Assembly: GCF_030164465.1 (NCBI RefSeq)
Contig: NZ_JASNJE010000001.1
Span: 62,001-126,000 of the forward strand
Reading direction: 5' to 3'
Source of the DNA: Sedimentitalea xiamensis
GTDB lineage: Bacteria > Pseudomonadota > Alphaproteobacteria > Rhodobacterales > Rhodobacteraceae
Length of the DNA stretch: 64,000 bases
Shown here: one piece after another, positions 8,384-18,291 of the stretch
Layout: each line of letters begins with the position of its first letter
Numbering within the stretch: position 1 is the stretch's first letter
Notes under the pieces: model-generated
What the model saw: the letters and a program-made list of their open reading frames with translations, nothing else
What the model was told of the DNA's origin: nothing
Database searches by the model: none
Made by a program: the position numbers and the translations under genes

Positions 8384-9331
8384 ATGCTGCGCTATGCTCT
8401 CAAACGTCTCCTGTCCTTGCTCCTCAGCCTGGCCGTGGCCTCGCTGGTCATCTTCTTCGTCATCGAAGTCGCGCCGGGGGATCCGGCGAGCTTCATGCTC
8501 GGCATTAACGCCCAGCCTGAAACGGTCGCCGCCCTGCGCTCCGAACTCGGACTCGATGTTGCGAAATGGCAAAGGTATCTCGATTGGACCGGCGGCATGC
8601 TCACCGGGGATTTCGGCACCTCCTATACCTACCGCACCCCGGTCGCCGAGATGATCCGAGACAGGCTCTGGGTGTCCCTGCCGCTGGCGCTCTATGCGCT
8701 GACCCTGTCGACGGCCATCGCCTTTCCGGCCGGGATCTACGCCGCGTCGCGCCGGGGCAAGCCGGGCGATATCGCGGTCATGGGGGCGACGCAGATTGGC
8801 GTCGCCGTGCCGAATTTCTGGTTCGCGATGATGCTGGTCCTGATTTTCGCCGTCAACCTGCGCTGGTTCAGCGCCGGAGGCTTCGCCGGGTGGGACACGG
8901 GCGTCTGGACCGGCATCAGATCCCTGACGCTGCCGGCGATTTCCCTGGCCTTGCCGCAGGCGGCGATCCTTGCGCGGGTCATGCGATCGTCGCTGCTCGA
9001 CATCCTGGGCGAAGATTTCATGCGCACCGCCCGCGCCAAGGGACTGTCGCGCCGCCAGGCCCTTTGGCGGCACGGGATGCGCAACGCCCTGATCCCCGTC
9101 CTGACCATCATCGGATTGCAATTTTCCTTCTTGCTGGCCGGATCGATCATCATCGAACAGGTGTTCTACCTGCCGGGGCTCGGACGCCTCGTATTCCAGT
9201 CGATCAGTTCACGGGACCTGATCGTCGTGGAAAGCGTCGTCATGCTGCTGGTGTTCTCGGTAATCCTTGTGAACTTTCTGGTCGATCTCGCCTATGCGCT
9301 GGTCGATCCGCGGCTGAGGGCGCGGACATGA
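8384..9331 (+). CDS. ABC transporter permease, DppB/OppB type
   Basis: 315 aa from the ATG at 8384 (the GTG at 8375 would add 3). Six predicted membrane helices: the first at about 5-30 (LLSLLLSLAVASLVIFFVIE), the rest between 95 and 310. The EAA loop appears as DFMRTARAKGLSRRQALWRHG followed by the MRNALIPVLTI helix, where the ATPase docks. It is the first of two inner-membrane subunits of the importer whose binding protein is at 4389. The stop overlaps the next ATG (ATGA), indicating coupled translation. Confidence 0.9.
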   Translation: MLRYALKRLLSLLLSLAVASLVIFFVIEVAPGDPASFMLGINAQPETVAALRSELGLDVAKWQRYLDWTGGMLTGDFGTSYTYRTPVAEMIRDRLWVSLPLALYALTLSTAIAFPAGIYAASRRGKPGDIAVMGATQIGVAVPNFWFAMMLVLIFAVNLRWFSAGGFAGWDTGVWTGIRSLTLPAISLALPQAAILARVMRSSLLDILGEDFMRTARAKGLSRRQALWRHGMRNALIPVLTIIGLQFSFLLAGSIIIEQVFYLPGLGRLVFQSISSRDLIVVESVVMLLVFSVILVNFLVDLAYALVDPRLRART

Positions 9332-10143
9332 ACCGCAACCTGATCATCGGCGGGTTGCTGTCCTCGCTCTTCGTGCTGGCGGCGCTCCTGTCTTTTGTCT
9401 GGACGCCGTTCGACCACGCCGCGATGGATATCCCGGCCAAGCTGAAACTACCGGGCGCACCGCACTGGTTCGGAACCGATCATTTCGGGCGCGACATGTT
9501 CAGCATGATCATGGTCGGCGCGCGCACATCCATCGCCGTCGCCCTGGTCGCGGTCGGTATCGGAATGGCCTTGGGCGTACCCCTGGGTCTGACCGCGGCG
9601 GCCCGCAAGGGCAGTTGGCTGGACGAACTGATCATGCGCGGCAACGACCTGGTTTTCGCCTTCCCGTCGCTGGTGATCGCCATTCTCATCACCGCGGTGT
9701 TCGGCGCCGGCGCGCTCAACGCGATCATCGCCATAGGCATCTTCAACATTCCCGTCTTCGCCCGGATCACCCGCAGCGCCGCGCTTTCGCTATGGGAACG
9801 CGATTTCATCCTGACTGCCCGCGTCTCGGGCAAATCCAGCGCCCGCATATCCTTCGAACATATCCTGCCCAACGTCATGAACCTCCTGATCGTGCAGGGC
9901 ACGATCCAGTTCAGCCTCGGCATTCTGGCCGAAGCCGGCCTGTCCTATGTCGGGCTGGGCGCGCAACCGCCGACGCCAAGCTGGGGGCGAATGCTGGCGG
10001 ATGCCCAGACGATGGTCAGCTTTGCGCCGCATCTGGCGCTGGTTCCGGGCATGGCGATCATCCTGACCGTTCTCGGGCTGAACCTGATGGGCGACGGGCT
10101 TCGGGACTATCTGGATCCGCGCCTGCGGGTGGTGCGAACATGA
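9328..10143 (+). CDS. ABC transporter permease, DppC/OppC type
   Basis: 271 aa. The in-frame opening extends back to 8566, but that part is antiphase to the DppB-type gene; the true start is the ATG at 9328 in the ATGA overlap. The N-terminal membrane helix (about 5-25) is followed by the OppC-type sequence HWFGTDHFGRDMFSMIM. The coupling-loop motif DFILTARVSGKSSARISFEH lies about two-thirds along, followed by the family signature ILAEAGLSYVGLGAQPPTPSWG. It pairs with the upstream permease in the membrane. Its stop overlaps the ATPase start by 4 nt. Confidence 0.9.
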   Translation: MNRNLIIGGLLSSLFVLAALLSFVWTPFDHAAMDIPAKLKLPGAPHWFGTDHFGRDMFSMIMVGARTSIAVALVAVGIGMALGVPLGLTAAARKGSWLDELIMRGNDLVFAFPSLVIAILITAVFGAGALNAIIAIGIFNIPVFARITRSAALSLWERDFILTARVSGKSSARISFEHILPNVMNLLIVQGTIQFSLGILAEAGLSYVGLGAQPPTPSWGRMLADAQTMVSFAPHLALVPGMAIILTVLGLNLMGDGLRDYLDPRLRVVRT

Positions 10144-11753
10144 GCTTGCTGACGATTTCCGACCTGTCGCTGTCGATCCACAAAATCCGGATTCTCAGCG
10201 ACGTGTCGCTGACCGTCGAACCCGGCGAAATCGTGGCCGTGACCGGGGAAAGCGGATCGGGCAAATCCATGACCGCGCTGGCCGTGATGCAGCTTTTGCC
10301 GGATCGCGCCAGGACGACCGGCTCCATCCGCCTGAACCGGACGGAACTGACCGCCTTGCCGGAACCTAACCTCTGCGCCATCCGGGGCAGCGACATCGGC
10401 ATGGTCTTCCAGGAACCGATGACGGCGCTCAACCCGGTGAAGACCATCGGCGACCAGGTGATCGAAACGATCCTGGTGCACAAGGCCATGCCGCCGGCAG
10501 AGGCGCGCGCCCGCGCCCGCGACGTGCTGGACCGGGTCGGGCTGCCCGCCGACCGCTTCCCGCTGTCGCGCTATCCGCACGAACTGTCCGGGGGCCAGCG
10601 CCAGCGCGTCGTTATCGCCATGGCCATCGCCCTGCGACCGAAACTGCTGATCGCCGATGAACCCACGACGGCGCTGGACGTGACCACCCAGGCGCAGATC
10701 CTCGACCTGCTCAAGGGACTCGTCGCAGACTATGGCATGGGGCTGCTGATGATCACCCACGACCTTGCGGTTGTGGCGGAAATGGCGGACCGTATCGTCG
10801 TGATGCGCAATGGCGTCGTCGTCGAGACCGGGCAGACCCGGTCACTGCTGACCCATATGCAGCACCCCTATACCCGGATGCTGTTCGAAGCCTCGGGGCA
10901 TCGCGTCAAACTTCCCCCGGCGCCGGAACCGCAGGCCTTGTTGCAGGTCCGGAACGTCAGCCGGGATTACAGGCTGCCGCGCACCCGGCTGCTTGCCGAT
11001 CCCGGCAGGTTCCGCGCGCTCGATGACGTCAGCTTTACCCTGAACCGGGGCGAACGGCTCGGCCTCGTGGGCGAAAGCGGTTGCGGAAAGTCGACGCTGA
11101 CCCGCGCCATCCTTGGCCTGGATCCGGTTCAGGAAGGGCAGATCCTTCTGGACGAAACGCCTGTCTTTTCGGGGCATCGGGCCAATTCCGCCGTGCGGCG
11201 CAAGATGCAGGTGGTGTTTCAGGATCCTTTCGGATCGTTCAACCCGCGCCACCGGGTCGAACGGCTGATCACCGAACCGTTCTTTCTGCTGCAATCTCCC
11301 CCGACCGGCGCAGAGCGGCAAGCGGCGATTGCCGAATCCCTTGTGGCCGTGGGCCTGAAGCCGGAAGACGGCGGGAAATACATCCACGAATTTTCCGGCG
11401 GGCAGCGTCAGCGGATCGCCATCGCCCGCGCCCTGATCATCCGGCCCGAACTGATCGTTTTCGACGAAGCCGTCAGCGCGCTGGACGTGTCGGTGCGGGC
11501 GCAGATTCTCGACCTGCTCGCCGATCTCTGCGTCGCCTACAATCTCAGCTACCTGTTCATCAGCCACGACCTGAGCGTCGTGCGCACCGTGACCGACCGG
11601 GTGCTGGTCATGAAATCGGGGCGGATCGTGGAACAGGGCGACACGGAAACCGTGTTCACCGCGCCCAGACATCCCTATACCCAATCGCTGATCGCCGCAG
11701 CCCCGCGCCTGCCCGATCTGGAAAGCCTGAAACGGAGTCCACACCATGCCTGA
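10140..11753 (+). CDS. ABC transporter ATP-binding protein with two fused ATPase domains (DppD-DppF type)
   Basis: 537 aa made of two complete nucleotide-binding domains. Walker A sits at 36-43 (GESGSGKS) and 311-318 (GESGCGKS). The signature motifs are LSGGQRQRV and FSGGQRQRI, and Walker B is [12 protein letters not shown] and [12 protein letters not shown]. Each half ends with the oligopeptide-type C-terminal tail ([16 protein letters not shown]). Fusion of the D and F ATPases is common in alphaproteobacteria (YejF-like). It energises the two permeases upstream. The frame stretches back to 9615, but the ATG at 10140, overlapping the previous stop, is the real start. Confidence 0.92.
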   Translation: MSLLTISDLSLSIHKIRILSDVSLTVEPGEIVAVTGESGSGKSMTALAVMQLLPDRARTTGSIRLNRTELTALPEPNLCAIRGSDIGMVFQEPMTALNPVKTIGDQVIETILVHKAMPPAEARARARDVLDRVGLPADRFPLSRYPHELSGGQRQRVVIAMAIALRPKLLIADEPTTALDVTTQAQILDLLKGLVADYGMGLLMITHDLAVVAEMADRIVVMRNGVVVETGQTRSLLTHMQHPYTRMLFEASGHRVKLPPAPEPQALLQVRNVSRDYRLPRTRLLADPGRFRALDDVSFTLNRGERLGLVGESGCGKSTLTRAILGLDPVQEGQILLDETPVFSGHRANSAVRRKMQVVFQDPFGSFNPRHRVERLITEPFFLLQSPPTGAERQAAIAESLVAVGLKPEDGGKYIHEFSGGQRQRIAIARALIIRPELIVFDEAVSALDVSVRAQILDLLADLCVAYNLSYLFISHDLSVVRTVTDRVLVMKSGRIVEQGDTETVFTAPRHPYTQSLIAAAPRLPDLESLKRSPHHA

Positions 11754-13197
11754 TCTTCTCTGGTTCGATCCAGCCCTCTGCCTGATCGGCGGCCAATGGC
11801 TGCCCGCCGGAAGCGGCGAGACCTTGCCGCTGACGAACCCGTCCGATGGCAGCGAGATCTGCCGCATCGCCCGCGGCGGCGCCGGCGACATCGACGCCGC
11901 GGTCGGGGCGGCCCAGGCAGCCATCGCGGGCGAATGGGGCCGGATGAGCGCCCTGGAACGCGGCCGCATCCTGACCCGGATCGGGCAGCTTGTTCTCGAC
12001 CGGGCCGACGACCTCGCCCGGATCGAGGCGGCAGATGTCGGCAAACCCCTGACCCAGGCGCGCGCGGATGCGGTGGCGCTGGCCCGCTACATGGAATTCT
12101 ACGGCGGGGCCGCCGACAAGGTGCATGGCGAAACCATACCCTATCTTGACGGCTACACGGTCTACACCCTGCGCGAGCCGCATGGCGTCACCGGCCATAT
12201 CGTGCCGTGGAACTATCCGATGCAGATCATCGGGCGGTCCGTCGGAGCAGCGCTGGCGATGGGCAATGCGGCGGTTCTGAAACCGGCGGAAGAAGCCTGC
12301 CTCACGGCGCTCGCCTTCGCCCATATCGCGCAGGAAGCCGGTCTGCCGGACGGCGCGCTGAATGTCGTGCCGGGGCTGGGTCGGGAAGCCGGGGCCGCGC
12401 TGTCGAGGCATCCGGGCGTGCAGCATCTGAGCTTTACCGGATCGGTGGCGACCGGCGCCCTGGTGCAGGCGGCCGCCGCGCGCAACGTGGTTCCCGTGAC
12501 CCTGGAGCTGGGCGGGAAGTCGCCGCAGATCGTGTTCGACGATGCGGATATAGATGCCGCCCTGCCGTTTCTCGTCAATGCCGGGGTTCAGAACGCGGGC
12601 CAGACCTGTTCCGCCTCCTCCCGCATCCTGGTGCAGCGCGGCGTATACGACGCGGTCAGGGACCGCATGGCGGCGGCCTATGCCGACCTGACGGTGGGGC
12701 CGGCGGTCGATGACCTCAGGGTCGGGCCGCTGATCTCGACGCGCCAGAAAGAGATCGTCACCGGCTTTCTCGCCCGTGGCGCGGACCTGACCGTGGCCGC
12801 ACGGGGCCGGATCGTCGATCATGCGCCCGCAAGCGGCGCTTTTGTCGCCCCGACCCTGTTCGCGGACGTGCCGCCCGACCATCCTCTGGCCCAGCAGGAG
12901 ATTTTCGGGCCTGTGCAGGTCATGATTCCCTTCGACACGGAAGACGAGGCGCTGCGGATCGCCAACGGCACGGACTACGGCCTGGTGGCGAGCGTCTGGA
13001 CCCGTGACGGCGCACGTCAGATGCGCCTGGCCAGGGCGCTGAAATCCGGCCAGGTGTTCCTGAACAACTACGGCGCGGGCGGCGGGGTCGAACTGCCGTT
13101 TGGGGGGGTCGGAAAATCCGGCCATGGCCGCGAGAAGGGATTCGAGGCGCTTTACGGTTTCTCGCAACTAAAGACGGTGGCGGCCTTTCATGGCTGA
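11746..13197 (+). CDS. NAD(P)-dependent aldehyde dehydrogenase
   Basis: 483 aa, standard length for the ALDH superfamily. General-base Glu254 lies in LELGGKSPQIVF and catalytic Cys288 in NAGQTCSASSR; the cofactor segment has PWNYPMQI and the FTGS motif. The C-terminal PFGGVGKSGHGREKG is typical of the betaine-aldehyde/gamma-aminobutyraldehyde/aromatic-aldehyde branch. The substrate cannot be decided. The start overlaps the end of the double ATPase by 8 nt, so it belongs to the importer operon and probably oxidises an aldehyde derived from the imported compound. Confidence 0.9.
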   Translation: MPDLLWFDPALCLIGGQWLPAGSGETLPLTNPSDGSEICRIARGGAGDIDAAVGAAQAAIAGEWGRMSALERGRILTRIGQLVLDRADDLARIEAADVGKPLTQARADAVALARYMEFYGGAADKVHGETIPYLDGYTVYTLREPHGVTGHIVPWNYPMQIIGRSVGAALAMGNAAVLKPAEEACLTALAFAHIAQEAGLPDGALNVVPGLGREAGAALSRHPGVQHLSFTGSVATGALVQAAAARNVVPVTLELGGKSPQIVFDDADIDAALPFLVNAGVQNAGQTCSASSRILVQRGVYDAVRDRMAAAYADLTVGPAVDDLRVGPLISTRQKEIVTGFLARGADLTVAARGRIVDHAPASGAFVAPTLFADVPPDHPLAQQEIFGPVQVMIPFDTEDEALRIANGTDYGLVASVWTRDGARQMRLARALKSGQVFLNNYGAGGGVELPFGGVGKSGHGREKGFEALYGFSQLKTVAAFHG

Positions 13198-13203
13198 CCC
13201 GCG

Positions 13204-14100
13204 TTGACCGCCCGTCCCGGCGACCGCGTCGGGCAAGCCATTCTTCTGTCGCTCACGGCGCTGGCCCTGTTCGATTTCATGGGGCTGATCATCAAGCACC
13301 TTTCGCCACGTTACGGGGCGGCGGAGCTGTCCGCCTATCGCAACGTCTTTGGCATCATTCCGGCCCTGATCGCGCTCTGGTCATCCGGACTCTGGCATTC
13401 GGGGGGCCGCAACCTGCGGCTCCGGCAGTGGAAAATCGCCATGTCCCGCGGGGCCTATGTCGCGCTTGCGCAGTTCCTGTTCTACTATTCGCTCGGCACG
13501 ATGGCCTTTGCCACCGCGACCACCATCACCTATTCCAACGCGGTCTTCATGACGGCGCTCGCCGTTCCGATTCTCGGCGAAAAAGTGGGGGCCTTGCGGT
13601 GGAGCGCCGTGATCATGGGGTTCGTCGGCGTTCTCATGGTCGTCGGCCCGACGCGGGACAGCTTTGACTGGGTCGCCATCGCGCCGCTTGGCGCCGCTTT
13701 TCTCTACGCGCTCGCCGGAGTCTCCGCCCGGCTGTTCGACCCCGACGTTCCGAGCCCCCTGGTCAACCTGTATTCCGTAATCGTGGCGACGGTCGGCTCG
13801 GTCGGGCTTGCCCTTTTCGCCGGCGGGTTCTCCCCGATCCGGTCGGCGGCCGACCTGGTCATGATCGTCGCCATGGGCGGTTTCGGCGGCTCCGCCGTCC
13901 TGTGCCTCGTGGTGTCCTACCGGATGACCGAACAAAGCAACCTCGCGCCATTCAGCTACTTCGGCATCCCGATGGCATTCCTGTTCGGCTGGGTCTTTTT
14001 CGGCGAAGCCCCATTTGGCGACCTGTTTCCCGGCGCGATCCTGATCGTGGCCGGCGGGTTGCTGGTGATCTGGCGCGAAAGGCGTATCGCGCGGCGCTGA
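13204..14100 (+). CDS. DMT-superfamily (EamA) transporter
   Basis: 298 aa with about ten membrane helices arranged as two EamA repeats (about 15-150 and 160-295). The frame begins with TTG at 13204, 6 nt after the aldehyde dehydrogenase stop. No ATG lies upstream of the first helix, so TTG is the likely start; the first ATG (about 13279) would cut into helix 1. Family members export metabolites or amino acids. As the last gene of the block it may export an intermediate. It ends against the convergent pncB (adjacent stops). Confidence 0.82.
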   Translation: MTARPGDRVGQAILLSLTALALFDFMGLIIKHLSPRYGAAELSAYRNVFGIIPALIALWSSGLWHSGGRNLRLRQWKIAMSRGAYVALAQFLFYYSLGTMAFATATTITYSNAVFMTALAVPILGEKVGALRWSAVIMGFVGVLMVVGPTRDSFDWVAIAPLGAAFLYALAGVSARLFDPDVPSPLVNLYSVIVATVGSVGLALFAGGFSPIRSAADLVMIVAMGGFGGSAVLCLVVSYRMTEQSNLAPFSYFGIPMAFLFGWVFFGEAPFGDLFPGAILIVAGGLLVIWRERRIARR

Positions 14101-15390
14101 TCAGACGACCACGGGTTGCCGCTGCTGCTGGCCGACCCCGAACACGCGCTTGTAGCGTTCGATCTCGTCCGGCGGTCCCATCGCCTTTTCCGGATTGTCC
14201 GACAGCTTGACTGTCGGTCGTCCATTGGCCGACACCGCCTTGCAGACCAGCGAGAAGGGCGCCAGCGCATCGTCGGGAACAAGCGACCTGAAATCGTTTG
14301 TCAAAAGCGTTCCCCAGCCAAAGGAAACGTTCACGCGGCCATCGAACTGCCTGTGCAGTTCGATGATCTTGTCCACGTCCAGCCCGTCGGAAAAGATGAC
14401 GCGTTTTCGGGTCGGGTCCTCGCCGCGCGCACGCCACCAGTCGATGGCGATTGCGGCCCCCCTGGCCGGGTCGCCGCTGTCGATCCTGATCCCGGTCCAG
14501 CTTGCCAGCCAGTCCGGAGCGTTTTCCAGAAATCCCTTGGAGCCGTAGGTATCCGGCAGGATAATGTGCAGGTTGCCTTCGTGCTCGTCGTGCCAGTCCG
14601 ACAGCACATCATAAGGCGCACGGGCCAGTTCCGCGTCGGATTTCGCCAGCGCCGCATAGACCATCGGCAATTCATGGGCGTTGGTCCCGATCGCCTCCAC
14701 CTCGCGCCGCATGGCGATCAGGCAGTTGGACGTGCCGGTGAAGCTGTCGCCCAGCCCCTCGCGCATCGCCTGCACGCACCAGTCCTGCCAGAGAAACGAA
14801 TGCCGCCTCCGGGTGCCGAAATCGGCAATGCTGAGCGTTTCCAGCGCCCGCAGCCGTTCGATCTTTTCCCAGACCCGCGTCATCGCCCGCGCATAGAGCA
14901 CCTGCAATTCGAACCGGCCCATCCGGTTCAGCACCGCCCGTCCGCGCAGTTCCATCAGAACCGCGAGCGCCGGGATCTCCCAGAGCATCACTTCGGGCCA
15001 GCTGCCCTCGAACGTCAGTTCATACTGGTCGCCGCGCCGCTCCAGGTGGTAGGGCGGCAAGCGAAGCGCCTCGAACCATTCCATGAAATCCGGGCGGAAC
15101 ATCTGCCGTTTGCCATAAAACGTGTTGCCCCGCAGCCAGGTGCTTTCCCCCCGGCTCAGGCTGAGCGACCGGATATGATCCAGCTGTTCGCGCAGTTCAC
15201 CCTCGTCGATCAGATCCGCCAACGGAATTTGGGTGGACCGGTTGATCAGCGAAAATGTGACCTGCGTATCCGGCTTGTTGCGGAACACCGACTGGCACAT
15301 CAGCAGCTTGTAGAAATCGGTATCGATCAGCGACCTGACGATGGGATCGATCTTCCACTTGTGGTTATAGACGCGGGTCGCGATATCCAA
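14101..15390 (-). CDS. pncB: Nicotinate phosphoribosyltransferase
   Basis: 429 aa. Converts nicotinate and PRPP (with ATP) to nicotinate mononucleotide in the Preiss-Handler NAD salvage route. Recognisable features are the N-terminal DTDFYKLLMCQSVF segment, the phosphorylatable-His neighbourhood FGTRRRHSF, GTSNCLIA, and the phosphate-binding GIRIDSGDPA and VSFGWGTLLTND blocks. It lies downstream of pncA on the same strand (62-nt gap), so nicotinamide is deamidated and re-used by one operon. Confidence 0.94.
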   Translation of the reverse strand: MDIATRVYNHKWKIDPIVRSLIDTDFYKLLMCQSVFRNKPDTQVTFSLINRSTQIPLADLIDEGELREQLDHIRSLSLSRGESTWLRGNTFYGKRQMFRPDFMEWFEALRLPPYHLERRGDQYELTFEGSWPEVMLWEIPALAVLMELRGRAVLNRMGRFELQVLYARAMTRVWEKIERLRALETLSIADFGTRRRHSFLWQDWCVQAMREGLGDSFTGTSNCLIAMRREVEAIGTNAHELPMVYAALAKSDAELARAPYDVLSDWHDEHEGNLHIILPDTYGSKGFLENAPDWLASWTGIRIDSGDPARGAAIAIDWWRARGEDPTRKRVIFSDGLDVDKIIELHRQFDGRVNVSFGWGTLLTNDFRSLVPDDALAPFSLVCKAVSANGRPTVKLSDNPEKAMGPPDEIERYKRVFGVGQQQRQPVVV

Positions 15391-15452
15391 GGCCGTCTCC
15401 TCCGGTTTGCCCCGTTAGATCAAGAGGCACGGGCTATGTCCAGAAGGCCCGG

Positions 15453-16049
15453 TCAGTCCAGCAGCCGAACGCCGGAGGACGTCATCTCGGCCACGGCGTC
15501 GGTCAGCGACCCGTCGAGATCGATCGCCCGGCAGGCCGCCAGATCGACCGTGACGGCAAATCCCAGTTTCGCCGCATCGACAGCGGAATAGCGGACACAG
15601 AAGTCCGTCGCCAGCCCGACCAGCGTCAGATCCGAAATCCCGCGTGTCCTCAGATACCCGTCGAGTCCGGTCGCGGTCGTCCGGTCGTTTTCGAAAAACG
15701 CGGAATAGCTGTCGATGTCCGGACGGAACCCCTTGCGCAGGATAAGGTCGCCATCAGCGCGCAGCCCGCGATGAAACGCCGCCCCGTCCGTTCCTTGAAC
15801 GCAATGATCCGGCCACAGCACCTGTGGGCCGTAGGGCATGTCGATCATGTCATAGGGCGACGCGCCGGCGTGGCTGGACGCAAAGGACGAATGCCCCGCC
15901 GGATGCCAGTCCTGCGTCAGGATGACCGCGTCGAACCGATCCATCATGCCGTTGATGACCGGCACGACCGCGTCACCACCCGGAACCGCCAGCGCCCCGC
16001 CGGGACAGAAATCGTTCTGGACATCGATGACGATCAGGGCGTGGGTCAT
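15453..16049 (-). CDS. pncA: Nicotinamidase/pyrazinamidase
   Basis: Start chosen at 16049 (198 aa): the ATG six codons further up lacks a ribosome site, whereas GGAGAG lies 8 nt before this one. Isochorismatase-fold amidohydrolase with catalytic triad Asp9, Lys106 and Cys151 (TDFCVRYSA). Metal ligands are expected at Asp47, His49 and His82 (DWHP and DHCVQGT). It deaminates nicotinamide to nicotinate in the cytoplasm, feeding PncB encoded 62 nt downstream. Confidence 0.94.
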   Translation of the reverse strand: MTHALIVIDVQNDFCPGGALAVPGGDAVVPVINGMMDRFDAVILTQDWHPAGHSSFASSHAGASPYDMIDMPYGPQVLWPDHCVQGTDGAAFHRGLRADGDLILRKGFRPDIDSYSAFFENDRTTATGLDGYLRTRGISDLTLVGLATDFCVRYSAVDAAKLGFAVTVDLAACRAIDLDGSLTDAVAEMTSSGVRLLD

Positions 16050-16150
16050 GCTTTGCTCTCCTGTCATGGCAAGGCATGGTTAGGCACCCTGCCGCATCGC
16101 GTCAATGCGGACCCTTGCACGGTCAGGGCCGCGCGTCTAAATCGGCGCGC

Positions 16151-17050
16151 ATGTATGTCATCGCCGCACTCTATCATTTCACCCGGTTCTCCGATCCAGC
16201 CGCGCTGAAACCGGACCTTCTGGCCCTGTGCCTCGATCAGCAGGTCAAAGGCACCTTGCTGCTCGCCCCCGAAGGCATCAACGGCACGATCGCCGGGCCG
16301 CGCGCCGGCGTCGATCGCGTGCTCGATCATATCCGGGGACTGCCCGGCTGCCGTGACCTGGAATGGAAGGAAGCGGCCAGCGCAGAGCCGCCGTTCGGCA
16401 AGATGAAAGTCCGCCTCAAGAAAGAGATCGTGACCATGGGTCAGGCGGATGTCGACCCCCGCGCCCGCGTCGGCCACTATGTCGAAGCCGCCGCCTGGAA
16501 CGACCTGATCCGCAGTCCGGACGTGGCCGTGATCGACACCCGGAACGATTACGAGGTGGCGATCGGCAGTTTCGAAGGCGCAATCGACCCGAAAACCCGG
16601 TCCTTCGGGGAATTCCCCGCCTGGTGGCAGGCCAACAAGCACCTGTTTCACAACAAGCGCATCGCGATGTTCTGCACCGGCGGTATCCGGTGCGAGAAAT
16701 CGACCAACTATCTCCTTGGGCAGGGCGTTGATGACGTGTTCCATCTGAAGGGCGGCATTCTGAAATATCTCGAGGACGTGCCTGCGGACGAAAGCGCCTG
16801 GCGCGGGGAATGTTTCGTCTTTGACAACCGTGTCAGCGTCGGTCACGGGCTGGAGATCGGCCCGCATGACCTGTGCCACGGGTGCCGACGTCCGATTCTG
16901 CCGGAAGACAAGAAGCGCCCGGAGTTCGAAGCGGGGGTGTCCTGCCACCATTGCATTGACGAAACCGCCGAAACCGACAAGGTCCGGTTCCGTGAGCGGC
17001 AAAAACAGATGCGGTTGTCCAAGACCCGTAAGGAACGGAAAACCGGCTGA
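16151..17050 (+). CDS. trhO: tRNA uridine(34) 5-hydroxylase, rhodanese-like (TrhO/YceA)
   Basis: 299 aa from the ATG at 16151; the open frame to 16076 adds an unconserved basic stretch. The N-terminal YceA domain (about 1-100, AALYHFTRF ... LLLAPEGINGTIAG) precedes a rhodanese domain (about 115-215) with active-site Cys178 in FCTGGIRCEKS. The C-terminal tail has two CxxC pairs (CHGCRR, CHHC). TrhO hydroxylates U34 of tRNAs using O2, a first step towards cmo5U/mo5U modification. Single gene, divergent from pncA. Confidence 0.92.
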   Translation: MYVIAALYHFTRFSDPAALKPDLLALCLDQQVKGTLLLAPEGINGTIAGPRAGVDRVLDHIRGLPGCRDLEWKEAASAEPPFGKMKVRLKKEIVTMGQADVDPRARVGHYVEAAAWNDLIRSPDVAVIDTRNDYEVAIGSFEGAIDPKTRSFGEFPAWWQANKHLFHNKRIAMFCTGGIRCEKSTNYLLGQGVDDVFHLKGGILKYLEDVPADESAWRGECFVFDNRVSVGHGLEIGPHDLCHGCRRPILPEDKKRPEFEAGVSCHHCIDETAETDKVRFRERQKQMRLSKTRKERKTG

Positions 17051-17070
17051 CCGTCCGTCTCGGCGGCGGC

Positions 17071-18291
17071 TCAGGCCGCGACGGCGCGAGGACGGCGCGG
17101 TCTCGTGCGCATCAGAAGCATCAGCATGATCCCGATGTTCAGGCCGTTCCAGACGATCCCGTTGAGAAAAGCCATCCTGTAGCTGCCGGTCAGATCAAAG
17201 ATCCAGCCGGACATCCAGCCGCCCAGCGCCATGCCCAGAATGGTCATCATCAGGACGAAACCGACCCGTGCCCCCGCCTCTTTCGCCGGCATGTATTCCC
17301 GCACGATCAAGGCATAACTGGGAACGATCCCGCCTTGGGACAGGCCGAAAATCGCACTGACGATGTAAAGCGACGCCATGCCATCGTAAGGCAGGTATAA
17401 AAACAGGGCGATGCATTGCAGCACCGACCCGATGAGCAGGGTCAGAACCCCGCCGAGACGATCCGCCGCAAGGCCGGAAATCACCCGGCTGACAACCCCG
17501 CCGAGCAGCATCAGGGACAGCATTTCCGCGCCCGCCGCCGGTCCATAGCCCAGTCCGACGCAATAGGCGACGATATGGACCTGCGGCATCGACATCGCGA
17601 CACAACATGCGATTCCGGCCAGTCCCAGAATGTATTGCAGGGTGCGAGGCGAAAACCCCGCGGTTTGCGCGCGAAAGGAAGAGGCCGCTTCGGCAGCCGA
17701 ATGCGCCTCGATCGGCACGCGCCGCCGCAACAGGAAGGACAACGGGATGAGGGCCGCCAGCGTGATCAGCGCCAGCGTGAGATAGACCTGCCGCCAGCCA
17801 CCGTCGGCGAGCATCCCCGCGAGCAGGGTCGGCCATATCGCGCCGGACAGGTAGTTGCCGCTGGCGACCAGGGCCACCGCGATCCCGCGGCGTCGCAAGA
17901 ACCAATGGGAAATGTCGGCGATCAGGGGACCGAACCCGACCGCGGTTCCCAACCCCAGGACCAGATGCGCCGCCGACAGCGTGAGTATGGATGGCGACAG
18001 AACGGACAGAAGATACCCCGCCGCGATCCCGAAGGCCGCGCCGGTCAGCGCAACGACGACTCCGAACCGGTCGACGACACGCCCGATCAGCAAGTTGCCG
18101 GCCGCGAACCCGATCATCGTCATGGTATATGGAAGCGACGCTTCCGCCCGCCCGATCCCGAACTCCGCCTCGACGGCCGGCATGATGACGATGATCGCCC
18201 ACATGCCCACATTCGCAACGGTCGCGATCACGAGAGTTACGATCAATCGCATCCACGAATAGCGGCTGTCATGTATTTCGTCACCGGTCAT
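17071..18291 (-). CDS. MFS transporter
   Basis: 406 aa with twelve predicted membrane helices and the central loop near 195-215. The loop 2-3 MFS signature is recognisable as GRVVDRFGVVVALTG. It resembles oxalate/formate- or monocarboxylate-antiporter-type MFS proteins (EFGIGRAEASLPYTMTMIGFAAG), but the substrate is not readable. It is a lone gene, convergent with trhO. Upstream (18316-18338) GCGTTTGC and GCAAAACGC form an imperfect inverted repeat that may be an operator. The 256 nt between it and flgI hold nothing else I can support. Confidence 0.85.
   Translation of the reverse strand: MTGDEIHDSRYSWMRLIVTLVIATVANVGMWAIIVIMPAVEAEFGIGRAEASLPYTMTMIGFAAGNLLIGRVVDRFGVVVALTGAAFGIAAGYLLSVLSPSILTLSAAHLVLGLGTAVGFGPLIADISHWFLRRRGIAVALVASGNYLSGAIWPTLLAGMLADGGWRQVYLTLALITLAALIPLSFLLRRRVPIEAHSAAEAASSFRAQTAGFSPRTLQYILGLAGIACCVAMSMPQVHIVAYCVGLGYGPAAGAEMLSLMLLGGVVSRVISGLAADRLGGVLTLLIGSVLQCIALFLYLPYDGMASLYIVSAIFGLSQGGIVPSYALIVREYMPAKEAGARVGFVLMMTILGMALGGWMSGWIFDLTGSYRMAFLNGIVWNGLNIGIMLMLLMRTRPRRPRAVAA

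Noticed and set aside
8566-9327. Apparent 254-residue N-terminal extension of the second peptide-type permease
   Set aside because: It lies in another frame of the first permease gene and is Arg/Pro-rich; the true start is the ATG in the ATGA overlap at 9328.
9615-10139. Apparent N-terminal extension of the double ATPase
   Set aside because: Antiphase to the second permease and without transporter motifs; the ATPase begins at the overlapping ATG at 10140.
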